The notes: generated from the letters alone by a model not told the origin. DNA of 32,966 nucleotides from Limosilactobacillus panis DSM 6035 (GCF_001435935.1 NZ_AZGM01000103.1:1-32966); one strand, 5' to 3'. Counted from the stretch's first letter, positions 7,828 through 17,006 are shown. Numbers and translations: made by a program.

Positions 7828-8119
7828 TCAGTTGTTGTTTAATCCGGTCCATCCGGTAGACGACGATCGTCTCAATTAGGGTGATGATCGCCATGAGCAG
7901 GGTGTTATAGCGCCCCGGGGCAAAGAGAAGGAGGATAATCAGAATCCAAGATCCCCAGTTCCACCGGAGTTCCCAATAAATTGCCCGTTTAATTTGTTCC
8001 TGCTTGCCTTGTGCACGGGGATGGTGGATTGCCACCTGCAAGAAAGCATACAGGCGCACCTCATAGAAACTTTCAATCAAGAAGACTGCGGCAAGAAGGA
8101 AACAGTAGCCATTTTTCAT
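7823..8119 (-). CDS. Small membrane protein, third gene of the murT-gatD operon
   Basis: A 98-residue protein with a hydrophobic N-terminal segment (residues about 5-30), a basic polar middle (PRAQGKQEQIKR), and one or two hydrophobic segments near the C-terminus (WNWGSWILIILLLF and LLMAIITLIETIVVY). It is therefore probably an integral membrane protein with two or three spans. It starts 11 nt after the gatD stop codon, behind GGGGTAAGG, so it is co-transcribed with murT and gatD. I do not recognise a family. Its position suggests a link to lipid II amidation at the membrane, but that is context only. Confidence 0.75.
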   Translation of the reverse strand: MKNGYCFLLAAVFLIESFYEVRLYAFLQVAIHHPRAQGKQEQIKRAIYWELRWNWGSWILIILLLFAPGRYNTLLMAIITLIETIVVYRMDRIKQQLI

Positions 8120-8130
8120 TGACCTTACCC

Positions 8131-8838
8131 CTAGAATGTTGGGGCGATCTTGAGGGCTTCCTGCCTACTCAAGTCGGCGTCCGGGTACTTGTTGTGGAGG
8201 GCAATCAGCAGTAGGTGCTTAGCGATTTCCCCGTTCCGGGTCAGAATCGGACCATGGAAGTAGGAACAGTAGGTTGCCTTGTAGATGGCCCCCTCAGTCC
8301 CGTCTTCACCATTATTACCGTGCCCGGTTACCACCTTGCCTAGTGGTCGTTCGCCATCCCCCAGGAAGGTCCGCCCGTTGTGGTTTTCAAAACCATGGTA
8401 CTCCTCACCGGTCTCCTCGTTCTTAATGGCGATATCGCCGATGAAGCGGTTATTATCCTGGCTGAGGGTGTAATGGTTGAGAATCCCTAAGCCGGGAATC
8501 TTTTCACCGTTGGCCCCAATGTAGTACTTACCGAGGAGCTGGTAGCCACCACAGATGGCGAGGAGGGGCTTCCCCTCGTTAATGAACTTTGTTAAGGCGG
8601 CCTTCTTGTTTGGCAGGTCGCGGGAAACCACTAGTTGTTCGTAGTCCTGCCCCCCACCGAAGAGGGCCATGTCAAAGGCGTCCGGATCGAACTGGTTGTC
8701 AATGCTGATAACCCGACTTTCAATCTCGGCGTCCATTATCTTGCCATAGTATTGAAGGGCAATGATGTTGCCAATATCACTGTACGTGTTCAGCAGGTCG
8801 CCATATAGGTGGGCGAGCTTTAAGTGAAACTTAGCCAT
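8131..8838 (-). CDS. gatD: Lipid II isoglutaminyl synthase, glutaminase subunit GatD
   Basis: A 235-residue class I glutamine amidotransferase. It releases ammonia from glutamine for MurT, which amidates the alpha-carboxyl of D-Glu in the stem peptide of lipid II. The nucleophile is Cys96 in LLAICGGYQLLG; the catalytic His is His195 in YCSYFHGPIL. Length and motifs match the Staphylococcus aureus and Streptococcus GatD proteins. ATG 8838 was chosen because it gives the family start MAKFHLKLAHLYGDLLNTY and has a GAGG-type ribosome site; an in-frame ATG at 8868 lies inside murT. The start overlaps the end of murT by 8 nt, so the two subunits are translationally coupled. Confidence 0.95.
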   Translation of the reverse strand: MAKFHLKLAHLYGDLLNTYSDIGNIIALQYYGKIMDAEIESRVISIDNQFDPDAFDMALFGGGQDYEQLVVSRDLPNKKAALTKFINEGKPLLAICGGYQLLGKYYIGANGEKIPGLGILNHYTLSQDNNRFIGDIAIKNEETGEEYHGFENHNGRTFLGDGERPLGKVVTGHGNNGEDGTEGAIYKATYCSYFHGPILTRNGEIAKHLLLIALHNKYPDADLSRQEALKIAPTF

Positions 8839-10177
8839 TGTGTTTTCCTCCTTCCTTAAGGTAGCCATTTTCAGTAAGCAGCTTGCGGAATTGTAGGACG
8901 GCCGTGTAGGTGGCTAGAACATAGACGTGCTGACTTGGCAGCTGCTTGATTTTATCCAGTACCTTTTCCAGGTTGATTTCGTGCCAGATATTGTCGATTC
9001 CCGCCATCGTCAGCCGGGTGGTGATGTCCTTATAGCGTTCCCCACCGGTCATGTACTGCTGGATATCCGACCGGGCCAGCTTCTCGAAGTTACCGTCCCA
9101 AATCCAACTGGTGTCAATCCCGTCGGCATACTTGGCGTTGAGCAAGAAGACGAAGCTAAACGGCTTAGGGTCGGTTTCAATCATATCGAGGACCTGATTT
9201 AAGCCCACCGGGTTCTTGACCAGAATCAGGGTGACGGCCTTGTCCTCAACGTTGATGACCTCCTGGCGGCCAAAGACCTTTTCGTCCGCCTCAAAGGCGT
9301 GCTTAATCTGGGCCGGCGATACATTTAGGAAGCGACCAAGTGTGTAGGCAGCCAGGGCGTTATAAATGTTGTAGAGCCCCCCAATCTTAATAGTGAAAGG
9401 GTGACCATCAATTTCGAATGACGACTGGGTCGGCGTCATCTTTCCCAGTTTGTTTACCGCATAGGTTAGCTCCGGCCGGTGAAAACCACAGTGGGGGCAG
9501 AAATAGTCGCCTAAGCCGGCGTAAGTCCGCATGTGGTACTGCAGGATGTGCTGACACTTCGGGCACAGCAATCCATCGGTGTTTGCCGGGGCATGGAAGG
9601 CCGGACGGTACTCATGGTTAAAACCGTAGTAGATCACCGGGTTAGGCAGGTCCTTACTGTGGAAGAGTTGTTCGTCACCGTTGGCAATAATTGTTGCGTG
9701 CGGTGCCAGCTTAACCCCCTTAAGAATCTTGGCATAGGTGGTGTAGATTTCCCCGTAGCGGTCCATCTGGTCGCGGAAAATATTTGTAAAGACAAAAGCG
9801 ATGGGGGTGATGTACTTGGTGACCTTCACCACGTTTGCCTCGTCGACTTCGAGCACGGCCAGCCCCTTTTTCTTGGGCCGGGGGGCGGTGATAAAGGTGG
9901 TCACGATTCCCTGTTCCATGTTGGACCCCGTGGGGTTAGTGAGAACCTGGTCGTACTTTTCGCGTAGCACGCGGACGCTTAAGGCAGTGGTTAATGTCTT
10001 GCCATTTGTTCCAGTAACAATTACCAGGTCATACCGTTTGCTGAAGGCCTGTAAAATATTTGGGCCTAGCTTGAGCGTTAATTTTCCCGGCAGCGAGCTC
10101 CCCCCGTTGAAAAAGTGGTGCAGGAACCAGTAACTGGAACGGCCAGCAAGTTCAGCAAATGAACTTCGAACTGACAT
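8831..10177 (-). CDS. murT: Lipid II isoglutaminyl synthase, Mur-ligase subunit MurT
   Basis: A 448-residue Mur-ligase homologue that activates the D-Glu carboxylate of lipid II with ATP and amidates it using ammonia from GatD. The P-loop is TGTNGKT (residues 55-61). A four-cysteine zinc ribbon (LLCPKC ... YFCPHCGF, about residues 205-235) is inserted in the central domain, as is usual for MurT. The C-terminal DUF1727 domain contains DTSWIWDGNFEKL; Asp361 of this motif corresponds to the Asp reported to work with the GatD Cys-His pair in Streptococcus pneumoniae. The start ATG at 10177 follows AAAGGAG. It is the first gene of a three-gene minus-strand operon, divergent from tdk. Confidence 0.96.
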   Translation of the reverse strand: MSVRSSFAELAGRSSYWFLHHFFNGGSSLPGKLTLKLGPNILQAFSKRYDLVIVTGTNGKTLTTALSVRVLREKYDQVLTNPTGSNMEQGIVTTFITAPRPKKKGLAVLEVDEANVVKVTKYITPIAFVFTNIFRDQMDRYGEIYTTYAKILKGVKLAPHATIIANGDEQLFHSKDLPNPVIYYGFNHEYRPAFHAPANTDGLLCPKCQHILQYHMRTYAGLGDYFCPHCGFHRPELTYAVNKLGKMTPTQSSFEIDGHPFTIKIGGLYNIYNALAAYTLGRFLNVSPAQIKHAFEADEKVFGRQEVINVEDKAVTLILVKNPVGLNQVLDMIETDPKPFSFVFLLNAKYADGIDTSWIWDGNFEKLARSDIQQYMTGGERYKDITTRLTMAGIDNIWHEINLEKVLDKIKQLPSQHVYVLATYTAVLQFRKLLTENGYLKEGGKHNG

Positions 10178-10299
10178 TTTAAACTACTCCTTTCAATTTT
10201 GATCTCTCCAGATAAATACTCTTTATTTTAAGCTTTATGGGAATAAAAAGAAAGAACCTTAACCTTAACTTATCATTTACCCGTCGTCGGCTTGAATAG

Positions 10300-10328
10300 T
10301 TTAAAAGCCGCCCGCTTTCCGATATAAT
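10300..10328 (+). promoter_or_regulatory. Promoter of the tdk-prfA-prmC-sua5 operon
   Basis: TATAAT (10323-10328) with TTTAAA (10300-10305) at a 17-bp spacing. Transcription would start near 10335, which leaves a short leader before the GTG start at 10363 and argues against an ATG start at 10339. Confidence 0.55.
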
Positions 10329-10362
10329 TAAAAGGACTATGAAAAAAAGGGGCAGTTATAAA

Positions 10363-10953
10363 GTGGCACAGCTGTTTTTCAAATATGGGGCAATGAATTC
10401 GGGAAAGTCGATTGACATTCTCAAGGTTGCCCACAATTATGAGGAACAAGGGAAACCGGTTGTCTTAATGACGAGCGGGGTCGACACCCGTTCTGGTGAG
10501 GGAATCATTGCCAGCCGGATCGGTCTGAAACGGAAAGTCAAACCGGTGATGGATGATACTAACATCTATGACTATGTAAGGTCGGTTGACCACAAGGTTT
10601 ACTGTGTCTTGATTGATGAGGCACAGTTCCTTAAGAAGCGGCATGTCTTACAATTGATTAAGATTGTTGACGAGCTCAATATTCCGGTAATGACCTTTGG
10701 CCTCAAGAACGATTTTCGCAACGAATTGTTTGAGGGTAGCAAGTACCTCTTAATCTATGCCGATAAGATTGAGGAAATGAAGACGATTTGCTGGTTCTGT
10801 CCGCACAAGGCGACGATGAACCTGCGTATTCATGACGGCAAGCCGGTCTACGAGGGTGAGCAGGTTCAGATCGGTGGCAACGAGTCTTACTACCCGGTCT
10901 GTCGAAAGCACTACTTTCATCCCTTATTAAATAATGAAGAGGAGAATCGATAA
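10363..10953 (+). CDS. tdk: Thymidine kinase
   Basis: A 196-residue type II thymidine kinase that phosphorylates thymidine to dTMP in the salvage pathway. The P-loop is GAMNSGKS (residues 9-16), followed by the Walker B-like [10 protein letters not shown] zinc site is formed by CWFC and the C-terminal YYPVCRKHY. The GTG at 10363 was chosen because translation then begins at the family start [16 protein letters not shown] and AAAAGGGG lies 10 nt upstream; an in-frame ATG at 10339 would add eight unusual residues. The stop overlaps the prfA start by one base (TAATG), so the two are coupled. Confidence 0.95.
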   Translation: MAQLFFKYGAMNSGKSIDILKVAHNYEEQGKPVVLMTSGVDTRSGEGIIASRIGLKRKVKPVMDDTNIYDYVRSVDHKVYCVLIDEAQFLKKRHVLQLIKIVDELNIPVMTFGLKNDFRNELFEGSKYLLIYADKIEEMKTICWFCPHKATMNLRIHDGKPVYEGEQVQIGGNESYYPVCRKHYFHPLLNNEEENR

Positions 10954-12041
10954 TGGAAATTTCAGAGATCTTTGATAAGCTGCAAGCAGTTGCGGACCGC
11001 TATGATGAGTTAAACGAACTGATTAGTGATCCGGAAGTGATTGCCGATTCCCAACGGTTTATGAAACTCTCCAAGGAAGAGGGGAGCCTGCGGGAAACCG
11101 TTGAGAAGTATAACGAATACAAGAAGGTCACCCAGACGATTAAGGATGACGAAGAGATGCTGCGGGAAACCGACGACCCGGACCTGACGGCCATGACCAA
11201 GGATGAGCTGTCTGAGTCCCGTGACCAGCAGGCTAAGCTGGAAAAGGAGCTGGAAGTTCTCTTAATCCCGAAGGACCCGAACGACGATAAGAACATCATC
11301 ATGGAAATCCGGGGAGCCGCTGGTGGGGATGAAGCCAGCCTGTTTGCGGCTGACCTTTACAATATGTACCTTCACTATGCAGAAAAGCAGGGCTGGAAGG
11401 TTGAAGTCGTTGACAAGAACGAAACTGAAGTCGGCGGCTTCAAGGAAATTGCCCTGATGATCACTGGTGACAAGGTCTACTCCAAGCTGAAGTTTGAAAA
11501 CGGTGCCCACCGGGTTCAACGGGTTCCCGTCACTGAGTCCGCCGGCCGGGTCCACACCTCAACCGCTACCGTTGGGGTGATGCCCGAAGCTGAGGACGTT
11601 GACGTGGATATCGACCCAAAGGATATCCGGGTTGATGTTTACCGGTCCAGTGGTGCCGGTGGACAGCACGTCAACAAGACTTCTTCCGCGGTCCGGATGA
11701 CCCACTTGCCAACCGGGATTGTAGTTGCCATGCAGGATGAACGTTCCCAGCAGCAAAACCGGGCTAAGGCCATGCGAATCCTGAAGTCTCGGGTTTACGA
11801 CTACTACCAACAAAAGGAACAGAGCGCCTATGACGAAAAGCGGCGAAATGCCATTGGGACTGGGGACCGTTCGGAACGGATTCGGACTTACAACTACCCA
11901 CAAAACCGGGTTACGGACCACCGGATCGGTTTAACCTTAAACAAGCTGGACAAGGTCATGTCGGGGGACCTCGACGAAATCATTGAAGCCCTGATTGTGG
12001 CCGACCAGACGAAGAAGCTGGAGCAGTTGCGTAATGAATAA
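10953..12041 (+). CDS. prfA: Peptide chain release factor 1
   Basis: A 362-residue class I release factor that reads UAA and UAG stop codons. The anticodon-mimic motif PxT is PVT at residues 192-194, as in RF1 (RF2 has SPF). The GGQ motif in [10 protein letters not shown] is at residues 236-238 and triggers peptide release; its Gln is the target of PrmC, encoded next. The length is the family norm. It overlaps tdk by 1 nt and prmC by 8 nt, so the operon is tightly coupled. Confidence 0.98.
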   Translation: MEISEIFDKLQAVADRYDELNELISDPEVIADSQRFMKLSKEEGSLRETVEKYNEYKKVTQTIKDDEEMLRETDDPDLTAMTKDELSESRDQQAKLEKELEVLLIPKDPNDDKNIIMEIRGAAGGDEASLFAADLYNMYLHYAEKQGWKVEVVDKNETEVGGFKEIALMITGDKVYSKLKFENGAHRVQRVPVTESAGRVHTSTATVGVMPEAEDVDVDIDPKDIRVDVYRSSGAGGQHVNKTSSAVRMTHLPTGIVVAMQDERSQQQNRAKAMRILKSRVYDYYQQKEQSAYDEKRRNAIGTGDRSERIRTYNYPQNRVTDHRIGLTLNKLDKVMSGDLDEIIEALIVADQTKKLEQLRNE

Positions 12042-12903
12042 AACCGCCTGGACCTACTTTACGGCCCAGCGCTGGGCGCAAAAGGCCCTTCAGGATAGTT
12101 CAGTCGACCCGGCCGCTCCCCAGTTCCTGCTTGAGCAGCGTCATAATTGGGACACGACCCACCTCTTGCTCCATAACCGGGACCTGATGCCGGTTATGGA
12201 GCAGGAGTGGTTTGCAGCGGCGGTCCAGCAGCTGCTAAAGGACGTGCCGGCCCAGTACATCGTTGGCAAGACCACCTTTTACGGCCGGCCTTTCCGGGTT
12301 ACCAGGGATGTCCTGATTCCCGAACCGGAAACGGCCGAGTTGGTCGACTGGGTCCTGGCAACGGTTAAGGCCACCGCACCATTAAGAGTCCTGGACCTCG
12401 GGACGGGTAGTGGGGTGATTGGCATTACTCTGGCCCTGGAGCGGCCTAACTGGCAAGTCACCTTGTCGGACGTTTCGCCCGCGGCCCTGATGGTTGCCCG
12501 GGAGAATGCCGACCGCCTGGGAGCAATGGTACGGACGGTTACTAGTGACCTGTTTGACCAGTTGGCAGGTACCCGCTTTGACCTGATTGTCACCAACCCG
12601 CCCTACATTGATCCGGCCGCTAAGGATAATATGGACCGGGCCGTACTGGAATACGAACCGCCGCTGGCCCTGTTTGCCGATGAGCATGGCCTGGGCTTTT
12701 ACCATCGTCTGTTTACCCAGGTGGGGGCTCACCTGACGGCTAACGGACAGGTATTTGCCGAGACTGGTTACGACCAGGAGGACAGTATTCAGGAGCTTCT
12801 TAAAAAATGTGATAAAAACGCCACAATCACGGTTCGCCATGATGTGGCAGGTAAGATGAGGATGATGCACGCATGGGATTTTTCTGGCGCAGGAGGAAAT
12901 TAG
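12034..12903 (+). CDS. prmC: Release factor glutamine N5-methyltransferase PrmC (HemK)
   Basis: A 289-residue SAM-dependent methylase that modifies the Gln of the GGQ motif in release factors. The SAM site is [16 protein letters not shown] (about residues 117-132), and the catalytic NPPY motif is at residues 188-191 (TNPPYIDP). ATG 12034 was chosen because it overlaps the end of prfA by 8 nt, the usual arrangement; a longer in-frame version would run further into prfA. It is directly followed by sua5, whose ribosome site AGGAGG lies within the last codons of prmC. Confidence 0.96.
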   Translation: MNKTAWTYFTAQRWAQKALQDSSVDPAAPQFLLEQRHNWDTTHLLLHNRDLMPVMEQEWFAAAVQQLLKDVPAQYIVGKTTFYGRPFRVTRDVLIPEPETAELVDWVLATVKATAPLRVLDLGTGSGVIGITLALERPNWQVTLSDVSPAALMVARENADRLGAMVRTVTSDLFDQLAGTRFDLIVTNPPYIDPAAKDNMDRAVLEYEPPLALFADEHGLGFYHRLFTQVGAHLTANGQVFAETGYDQEDSIQELLKKCDKNATITVRHDVAGKMRMMHAWDFSGAGGN

Positions 12904-12908
12904 AAAGA

Positions 12909-13937
12909 ATGAACACGAAAATTTATCAATTAAACCAGATTGACGAAGCGGCTGCCGCCCTGAAACGTGGTGAACTGGTCGCCTTTCCAACCGAGACCGT
13001 CTACGGTTTAGGGGCCGATGCTACCAATGAAGCCGCAGTCAAGAACGTTTACCTGGCTAAGGGGCGACCAAGCGATAACCCGTTGATTGTTCACGTTAAC
13101 TCGGTGGCCATGGTCGAAAAGTACGCAGCCGAGATTCCGGATAACGCCCGGAAGCTGATGAAGGCCTTCTGGCCGGGCTCTTTAACAATTATCCTGAAGA
13201 TTAAGAAGGGAGCCCTCTCGAAGACGGTCACCGGGGGCTTAGATACGGTTGCCTTCCGTTTCCCAGACTGCCAGCCAACGCTGGACCTGATTGGTAAGGC
13301 CGGCGTCCCGATGGTGGGTCCTTCCGCTAACACCTCGGGGAAGCCGAGTCCTACCACTGCGCAACACGTCTACCACGATCTGAATGGTAAGATTACCGGA
13401 ATCTTAGATAATGGACCGACCCGGGTTGGGGTTGAGTCAACAGTCTTGGACATGTCAACGGATACCCCGGTCATTCTCCGGCCAGGTGCCGTTACCAAGA
13501 AAGACATCGAAAGCGTTATCGGTTTGATTGATCTGAACCACCACAAGGTTGGCAAGAATGAGATACCGAAGGCCCCGGGGATGAAGTACAAGCACTACGC
13601 CCCGAGCGCCCAGGTCTACATTGTTGATGACGGAACCGACTGGACTACCGTTGCTAAGTGGGTTAGTGAGCAACCATTTGACGTTGGCTTCATGGCCACG
13701 GAAGATGTTCTAAAGGGCTTAAACCTGCCGATGAATGCCGTCCAGTTCTCCCTTGGTAAAAACGTTACTGACGCGAGTGCCCGTCTCTTTGACGGCTTAC
13801 GGGAATTCGATGACCAGCCAAACGTTAAGGCCATCGTCACTCAGGCGTTCCCAGCCCACGACCTCGGAGGAGCTTACATGAACCGACTGAACAAATCTGC
13901 TGGTGGTGTTCATTTCGACCCCCAGCAAGTAAAATAA
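12909..13937 (+). CDS. sua5: Threonylcarbamoyl-AMP synthase (Sua5/YwlC family)
   Basis: A 342-residue, two-domain Sua5-type enzyme that makes threonylcarbamoyl-AMP from Thr, bicarbonate and ATP for the t6A37 modification of ANN-decoding tRNAs. The YrdC domain (about residues 10-205) shows PTETVYGLGADA, KGRPSDNPLIVHV, GPSANTSGKPSPT and VESTVLDMS. A C-terminal Sua5 domain (about 230-340) follows a linker with APGMKYKHYAP; short TsaC proteins lack it. ATG 12909 has AGGAGG 11 nt upstream; a longer in-frame reading from 12873 overlaps prmC. It is the last gene of the tdk operon, and a terminator follows. Confidence 0.96.
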   Translation: MNTKIYQLNQIDEAAAALKRGELVAFPTETVYGLGADATNEAAVKNVYLAKGRPSDNPLIVHVNSVAMVEKYAAEIPDNARKLMKAFWPGSLTIILKIKKGALSKTVTGGLDTVAFRFPDCQPTLDLIGKAGVPMVGPSANTSGKPSPTTAQHVYHDLNGKITGILDNGPTRVGVESTVLDMSTDTPVILRPGAVTKKDIESVIGLIDLNHHKVGKNEIPKAPGMKYKHYAPSAQVYIVDDGTDWTTVAKWVSEQPFDVGFMATEDVLKGLNLPMNAVQFSLGKNVTDASARLFDGLREFDDQPNVKAIVTQAFPAHDLGGAYMNRLNKSAGGVHFDPQQVK

Positions 13938-13956
13938 TGAGCAAAGTTTTAAAAAA

Positions 13957-13990
13957 TAAGGTGAGAAGCTAACAACTTCTCCTTTTTTTT
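13957..13990 (+). terminator. Terminator after sua5
   Basis: AAGG(T)GAGAAG and CTTCTCCTT pair over 10 bp with one bulged T and a 7-nt loop, followed by eight Ts. It ends the tdk-sua5 operon. Confidence 0.85.
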
Positions 13991-13998
13991 GGTAAAAT
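13990..13998 (+). promoter_or_regulatory. Extended -10 promoter of upp
   Basis: TGgTAAAAT lies directly on the edge of the preceding terminator; the best -35 (TAACAA, 13970-13975) lies in the terminator loop region. The start of transcription would be near 14005, about 25 nt before the upp ATG. Confidence 0.5.
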
Positions 13999-14028
13999 AG
14001 GGGAGAAATTCAAAGGAGTGTATTTGGC

Positions 14029-14664
14029 ATGGGTAAATTTGAAGTTATGGATCACCCGCTGATCCAACACAAGTTAACAATGATTCGGGACAAGAATGTT
14101 GGGACGAAGTTTTTCCGGGAAACGGTTAAGGAAATTTCAACCCTGATGGCCTATGAAGTGGCACGGGACATGCCACTGAAGGACGTAGAAGTTGAAACGC
14201 CAATTGCCAAGACCACCAAGAAGGAATTGGCCGGTAAGAAAGTGGCCATTATTCCAATCCTGCGGGCTGGCCTGGGAATGGTTGACGGGATGACCGACTT
14301 GATTCCCGCTGCCAAGATTGGCTTTATCGGCATGTACCGTGATGAAGAAACACTGAAGCCGCACGAATACTTTGTCAAGCTGCCAAATGATATCACCGAA
14401 CGGCAATTGTTCATCGTTGACCCAATGCTTGCCACTGGGGGTTCTGCAATGATGGCAATTGAAGCCTTGAAGAAGCGTGGTTGCCAAGAAAAGAACATGA
14501 AGTTTGCCTGCTTGGTTGCTGCTCCTGAAGGTGTTAAGGCTGTCCGGGAAGCTTACCCAGATGTTGACCTTTACGCTGCAGCCCTTGATGATCACCTGAA
14601 CGAAGATGGTTACATTGTGCCCGGCCTTGGTGATGCCGGTGACCGGCTCTTCGGTACGAAGTAA
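14029..14664 (+). CDS. upp: Uracil phosphoribosyltransferase
   Basis: A 211-residue UPRT that converts uracil and PRPP to UMP (pyrimidine salvage). The PRPP-binding loop is [18 protein letters not shown] (about residues 127-144), and the C-terminal uracil-binding stretch is [20 protein letters not shown] 14029 follows CAAAGGAG. It has its own extended -10 promoter and terminator and so appears monocistronic, between the tdk-sua5 operon and the YibE/F pair. Many lactobacilli carry glyA just upstream of upp; it is not present here. Confidence 0.97.
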   Translation: MGKFEVMDHPLIQHKLTMIRDKNVGTKFFRETVKEISTLMAYEVARDMPLKDVEVETPIAKTTKKELAGKKVAIIPILRAGLGMVDGMTDLIPAAKIGFIGMYRDEETLKPHEYFVKLPNDITERQLFIVDPMLATGGSAMMAIEALKKRGCQEKNMKFACLVAAPEGVKAVREAYPDVDLYAAALDDHLNEDGYIVPGLGDAGDRLFGTK

Positions 14665-14686
14665 TTAGTAACAATTAAAGGGAAAG

Positions 14687-14731
14687 CCAACCGTTACGAA
14701 AACGTAAAGTTTTTGGACGGTGGTTTTTTTT
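14687..14731 (+). terminator. upp terminator
   Basis: CC(A)ACCG pairs with CGGTGG, and TTACG/CGTAA form an inner hairpin with loop AAAA. A run of eight Ts follows from 14724. Confidence 0.7.
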
Positions 14732-14785
14732 GTTTTGTTTGAGGGGTACAATGACAGCTAGTTTATTGTGAAGGGATGAAAAATT

Positions 14786-15895
14786 GTGAGTCACGGTTGG
14801 ATAAGCAGACGGCTGCCCTTGTTCATCATTTTGCTGGTGATGGGTGCGGTTGCCCTCCTCTTTACGAGCCATAATCAGCGCTTCTACCGGCGGCCAATTG
14901 CCCGGGTGGAGGCGGTTAAAGCGGGGACAGTCCAGCGAACAAGCGACCAGTTTAAAAACATTGATCATGAGCATAACCAGACACTGACTGTCCGTTTGAT
15001 GAATACGCGTTACCGGGGTCAACGGCTGCAGGTCAGCAACACTTATAGTGATTCCCAGCCGATGGACCAGCGCTACCATGTCGGTGACCAGATTTTCTTG
15101 ACCCAGTTACGGAAGAGACACCACCAACTGAGTGCTAACGTGGCGGGCTACAAGCGTGACACCGTGGTCGTCTTCTTGAGCTGGCTAGTCTGCCTGATGC
15201 TGATAATGATGATGGGGCGAGCTGGTTCGCTGGCCCTGGCGAGTGTCGTTGTTAACTCCCTACTCTTTATTATTGCAATCGAAATTGACCTTAAGAACAA
15301 TGGCCAACATGTCCTGCTAATCTTTGGTACCCTGGCGGTTATCTTTACCGTCGTCAGCCTCTTACTGATTCTGGGGCCCACCATGAAAATGTTGGCAACC
15401 GTAGCGGCGACGCTGCTGGGGACCTTCCTCGCCCTGGGGTTAAGCCTCCTTGTCTTTTCCTGGACCCACGAACGGGGAATTTACTACGAATCGATGCAGT
15501 ATGTAACTCAGGTCCCGCGGCCGCTGTTTGTTGCGGAAACCCTGCTGGGCTCCCTGGGGGCAGTGATGGATGAGTCGAGTGATATTATTGCGACCCTGTT
15601 TGAACTTAAACAGCTGAACCCGCGGATTGGCCGGGGTGCGCTCTTCATGTCAGGGCGAAACGTCGGTAAGTCCATCATGGGGCCACTGATTAACGTCCTG
15701 TTTTTGACCTTTATGACCGAGACCTTTACGTCTAGCCTCCTTTATATTAAGAACGGTAATTCCTGGGGCTACACCTTTGCCATGAACATGAGTCTGGGGA
15801 CGGTCCAGAGCTTGGTCAGCGGGATTGGCATTGTCCTGGCCGTACCGCTCGTTAGTGGATTCGGTGCGTTACTTCTGGGGAGGCAGAAAAAATGA
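14786..15895 (+). CDS. YibE/F-family membrane protein, first subunit
   Basis: A 369-residue membrane protein of the YibE/F family (Pfam PF07907), whose biochemical role is unknown. One N-terminal transmembrane helix (residues about 9-26) is followed by an extracytoplasmic domain of about 100 residues (to about 128). Then come about seven membrane segments. A conserved block at about 253-300 reads LGSLGAVMDESSDIIATLF ... GRNVGKSIMGPLINVLFL. The GTG start at 14786 follows GAAGGGATG. The stop overlaps the next gene as ATGA, so the two subunits are translationally coupled. The second subunit is a paralogue that lacks the extracytoplasmic domain. A transporter or channel role is possible but unproven. 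Confidence 0.88.
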   Translation: MSHGWISRRLPLFIILLVMGAVALLFTSHNQRFYRRPIARVEAVKAGTVQRTSDQFKNIDHEHNQTLTVRLMNTRYRGQRLQVSNTYSDSQPMDQRYHVGDQIFLTQLRKRHHQLSANVAGYKRDTVVVFLSWLVCLMLIMMMGRAGSLALASVVVNSLLFIIAIEIDLKNNGQHVLLIFGTLAVIFTVVSLLLILGPTMKMLATVAATLLGTFLALGLSLLVFSWTHERGIYYESMQYVTQVPRPLFVAETLLGSLGAVMDESSDIIATLFELKQLNPRIGRGALFMSGRNVGKSIMGPLINVLFLTFMTETFTSSLLYIKNGNSWGYTFAMNMSLGTVQSLVSGIGIVLAVPLVSGFGALLLGRQKK

Positions 15896-16659
15896 CAACC
15901 ATTACTGCATTGGGCATTGTCCTCTTGATCCTAATGGTTGCGGTCGGCGGCAAGCAGGGGTGGACGGCTTTTCTAAGTTTGATTCTAAATTTTGGCTTCT
16001 TGTACTTTGCAATTGTTCTGATTGCCTTTCATGTGCCGCCGCTCTTTGTGACGATCACAACGGGAATTATCATCCTGGCCATTACCATCTTTATGGGGGA
16101 GGACGACCTGCGGACAACGGTCACTGCCTTCTATGCCGCACTAATCGTTACCGCAATTTTGATTGTCCTTATCTTTGTGGTTGAACACTGGGCGATGGTC
16201 CAGGGCTTCGGGACCGAGGATAGCGATGACCTGGAGGGGATGTCGATTCTGATCGGGATCAGCTACTTCAAGGTTACGGTAACGGTCACCACCCTCAGTA
16301 CGCTGGGGGCAATTGCGGAAGCGGCGATGGCAATCGCAGCGGGCTTAACCGAAATCCTCCAGGCCCATCCGGAAGTTGGTAACCGCCAGCTGATGGTCAG
16401 TGGGATGACAATTGGCCGCCAGATCATCGGAACAACATTTAACACCCTGTTCTTCGGCTTCTTCGGTGGCTTCTTGGCCCTCTTCATCTGGTTTGCCGGC
16501 CTCAACTACTCGTTGGGAACAATCATGAATAATAAAATCTTCGTGGCGGAGATGATTGAAATCCTAATTTCATTTGTCGGCGTTCTACTGCCGGTCCCCA
16601 CGACGGCCTGGATAATGACGAGGCGGCGACATAAAATCGCTGATAAACAAGATTCCTAA
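15892..16659 (+). CDS. YibE/F-family membrane protein, second subunit
   Basis: A 255-residue protein with about seven predicted membrane helices and no extracytoplasmic domain. The block LGAIAEAAMAIAAGLTEI ... SGMTIGRQIIGTTFNTLFFGF (about residues 139-190) aligns with the corresponding block of the first subunit. The shared frame is LGA ... SG-x-x-(I/V)-G-(R/K)-x-I-x-G-x-x-x-N-x-LF, so the two are diverged duplicates. The acidic DESSD of the first subunit is EAAMA here, which suggests an asymmetric heteromer. It starts at the ATGA overlap (15892) and is followed by a terminator, so the pair is a two-gene operon. Confidence 0.88.
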   Translation: MTTITALGIVLLILMVAVGGKQGWTAFLSLILNFGFLYFAIVLIAFHVPPLFVTITTGIIILAITIFMGEDDLRTTVTAFYAALIVTAILIVLIFVVEHWAMVQGFGTEDSDDLEGMSILIGISYFKVTVTVTTLSTLGAIAEAAMAIAAGLTEILQAHPEVGNRQLMVSGMTIGRQIIGTTFNTLFFGFFGGFLALFIWFAGLNYSLGTIMNNKIFVAEMIEILISFVGVLLPVPTTAWIMTRRRHKIADKQDS

Positions 16660-16686
16660 TTTTAATAAACTGAATTTAAAATATTA

Positions 16687-16715
16687 ATGACGAAGGGGAT
16701 TCCTCCGTCATTTTT
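16687..16715 (+). terminator. Terminator after the YibE/F pair
   Basis: ATGACGAAGG and CCTCCGTCAT pair at 9 of 10 positions (one A/C mismatch) around a short loop, followed by TTTTTC. Confidence 0.75.
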
Positions 16716-17006
16716 CTTTCAGGAGATTTATCCGGATGCAAAGAATTAAATGCTGATAAAGAAAAGAATTAAAATTCGGTTAGCATTAATAATAAACTAA
16801 TTTCAATTGTCTCAATTAAATTCACGAAAGCGCTTAATGACGGGGAAGAACAGTTGTTGGAAATTGTTCCATTTATCTAATGTTTTTTGATATTTGCCCT
16901 GAATGATGATAATATTACTAACGTAACTTGGGCTAATTCGTTTTTCTTTGCGACGTTTTCCAATTTACAGCCAAATTATTGTTATAAGGAAAGAGGTGGA
17001 ATATGA
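16716..17006 (+). promoter_or_regulatory. Leader and promoter region of the atp operon
   Basis: This gene-free stretch is AT-rich and holds no ORF of note. The best promoter is TTGATA (16887-16892), a 17-bp spacer and TAATAT (16910-16915), giving an untranslated leader of about 85 nt. Upstream of the -35 lies an 8-bp dyad, GAACAGTT/AATTGTTC (16848-16869). At 16825-16838 a cre-like palindrome centred on AAGCGCTT has three mismatches to consensus and is doubtful. No riboswitch fold is evident. The ribosome site AAAGAGGTGG precedes atpB. Confidence 0.65.

Noticed and set aside
10255-10270. Repeated AACCTTAACCTTAACT in the murT/tdk intergenic region
   Set aside because: Only two full copies; too short to call a repeat array or a binding site.
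12382-12990. 202-codon minus-strand open frame
   Set aside because: It is antisense to prmC and the start of sua5, whose motifs are clear; no ribosome site or recognisable protein features.
16825-16838. cre-like palindrome upstream of the atp operon
   Set aside because: Three mismatches to the cre consensus on either strand; a similar AAGCGCTT core near 25320 has the same defect.
16716-16886. Riboswitch or small RNA upstream of the atp operon
   Set aside because: Only one short dyad and no conserved riboswitch core are visible.
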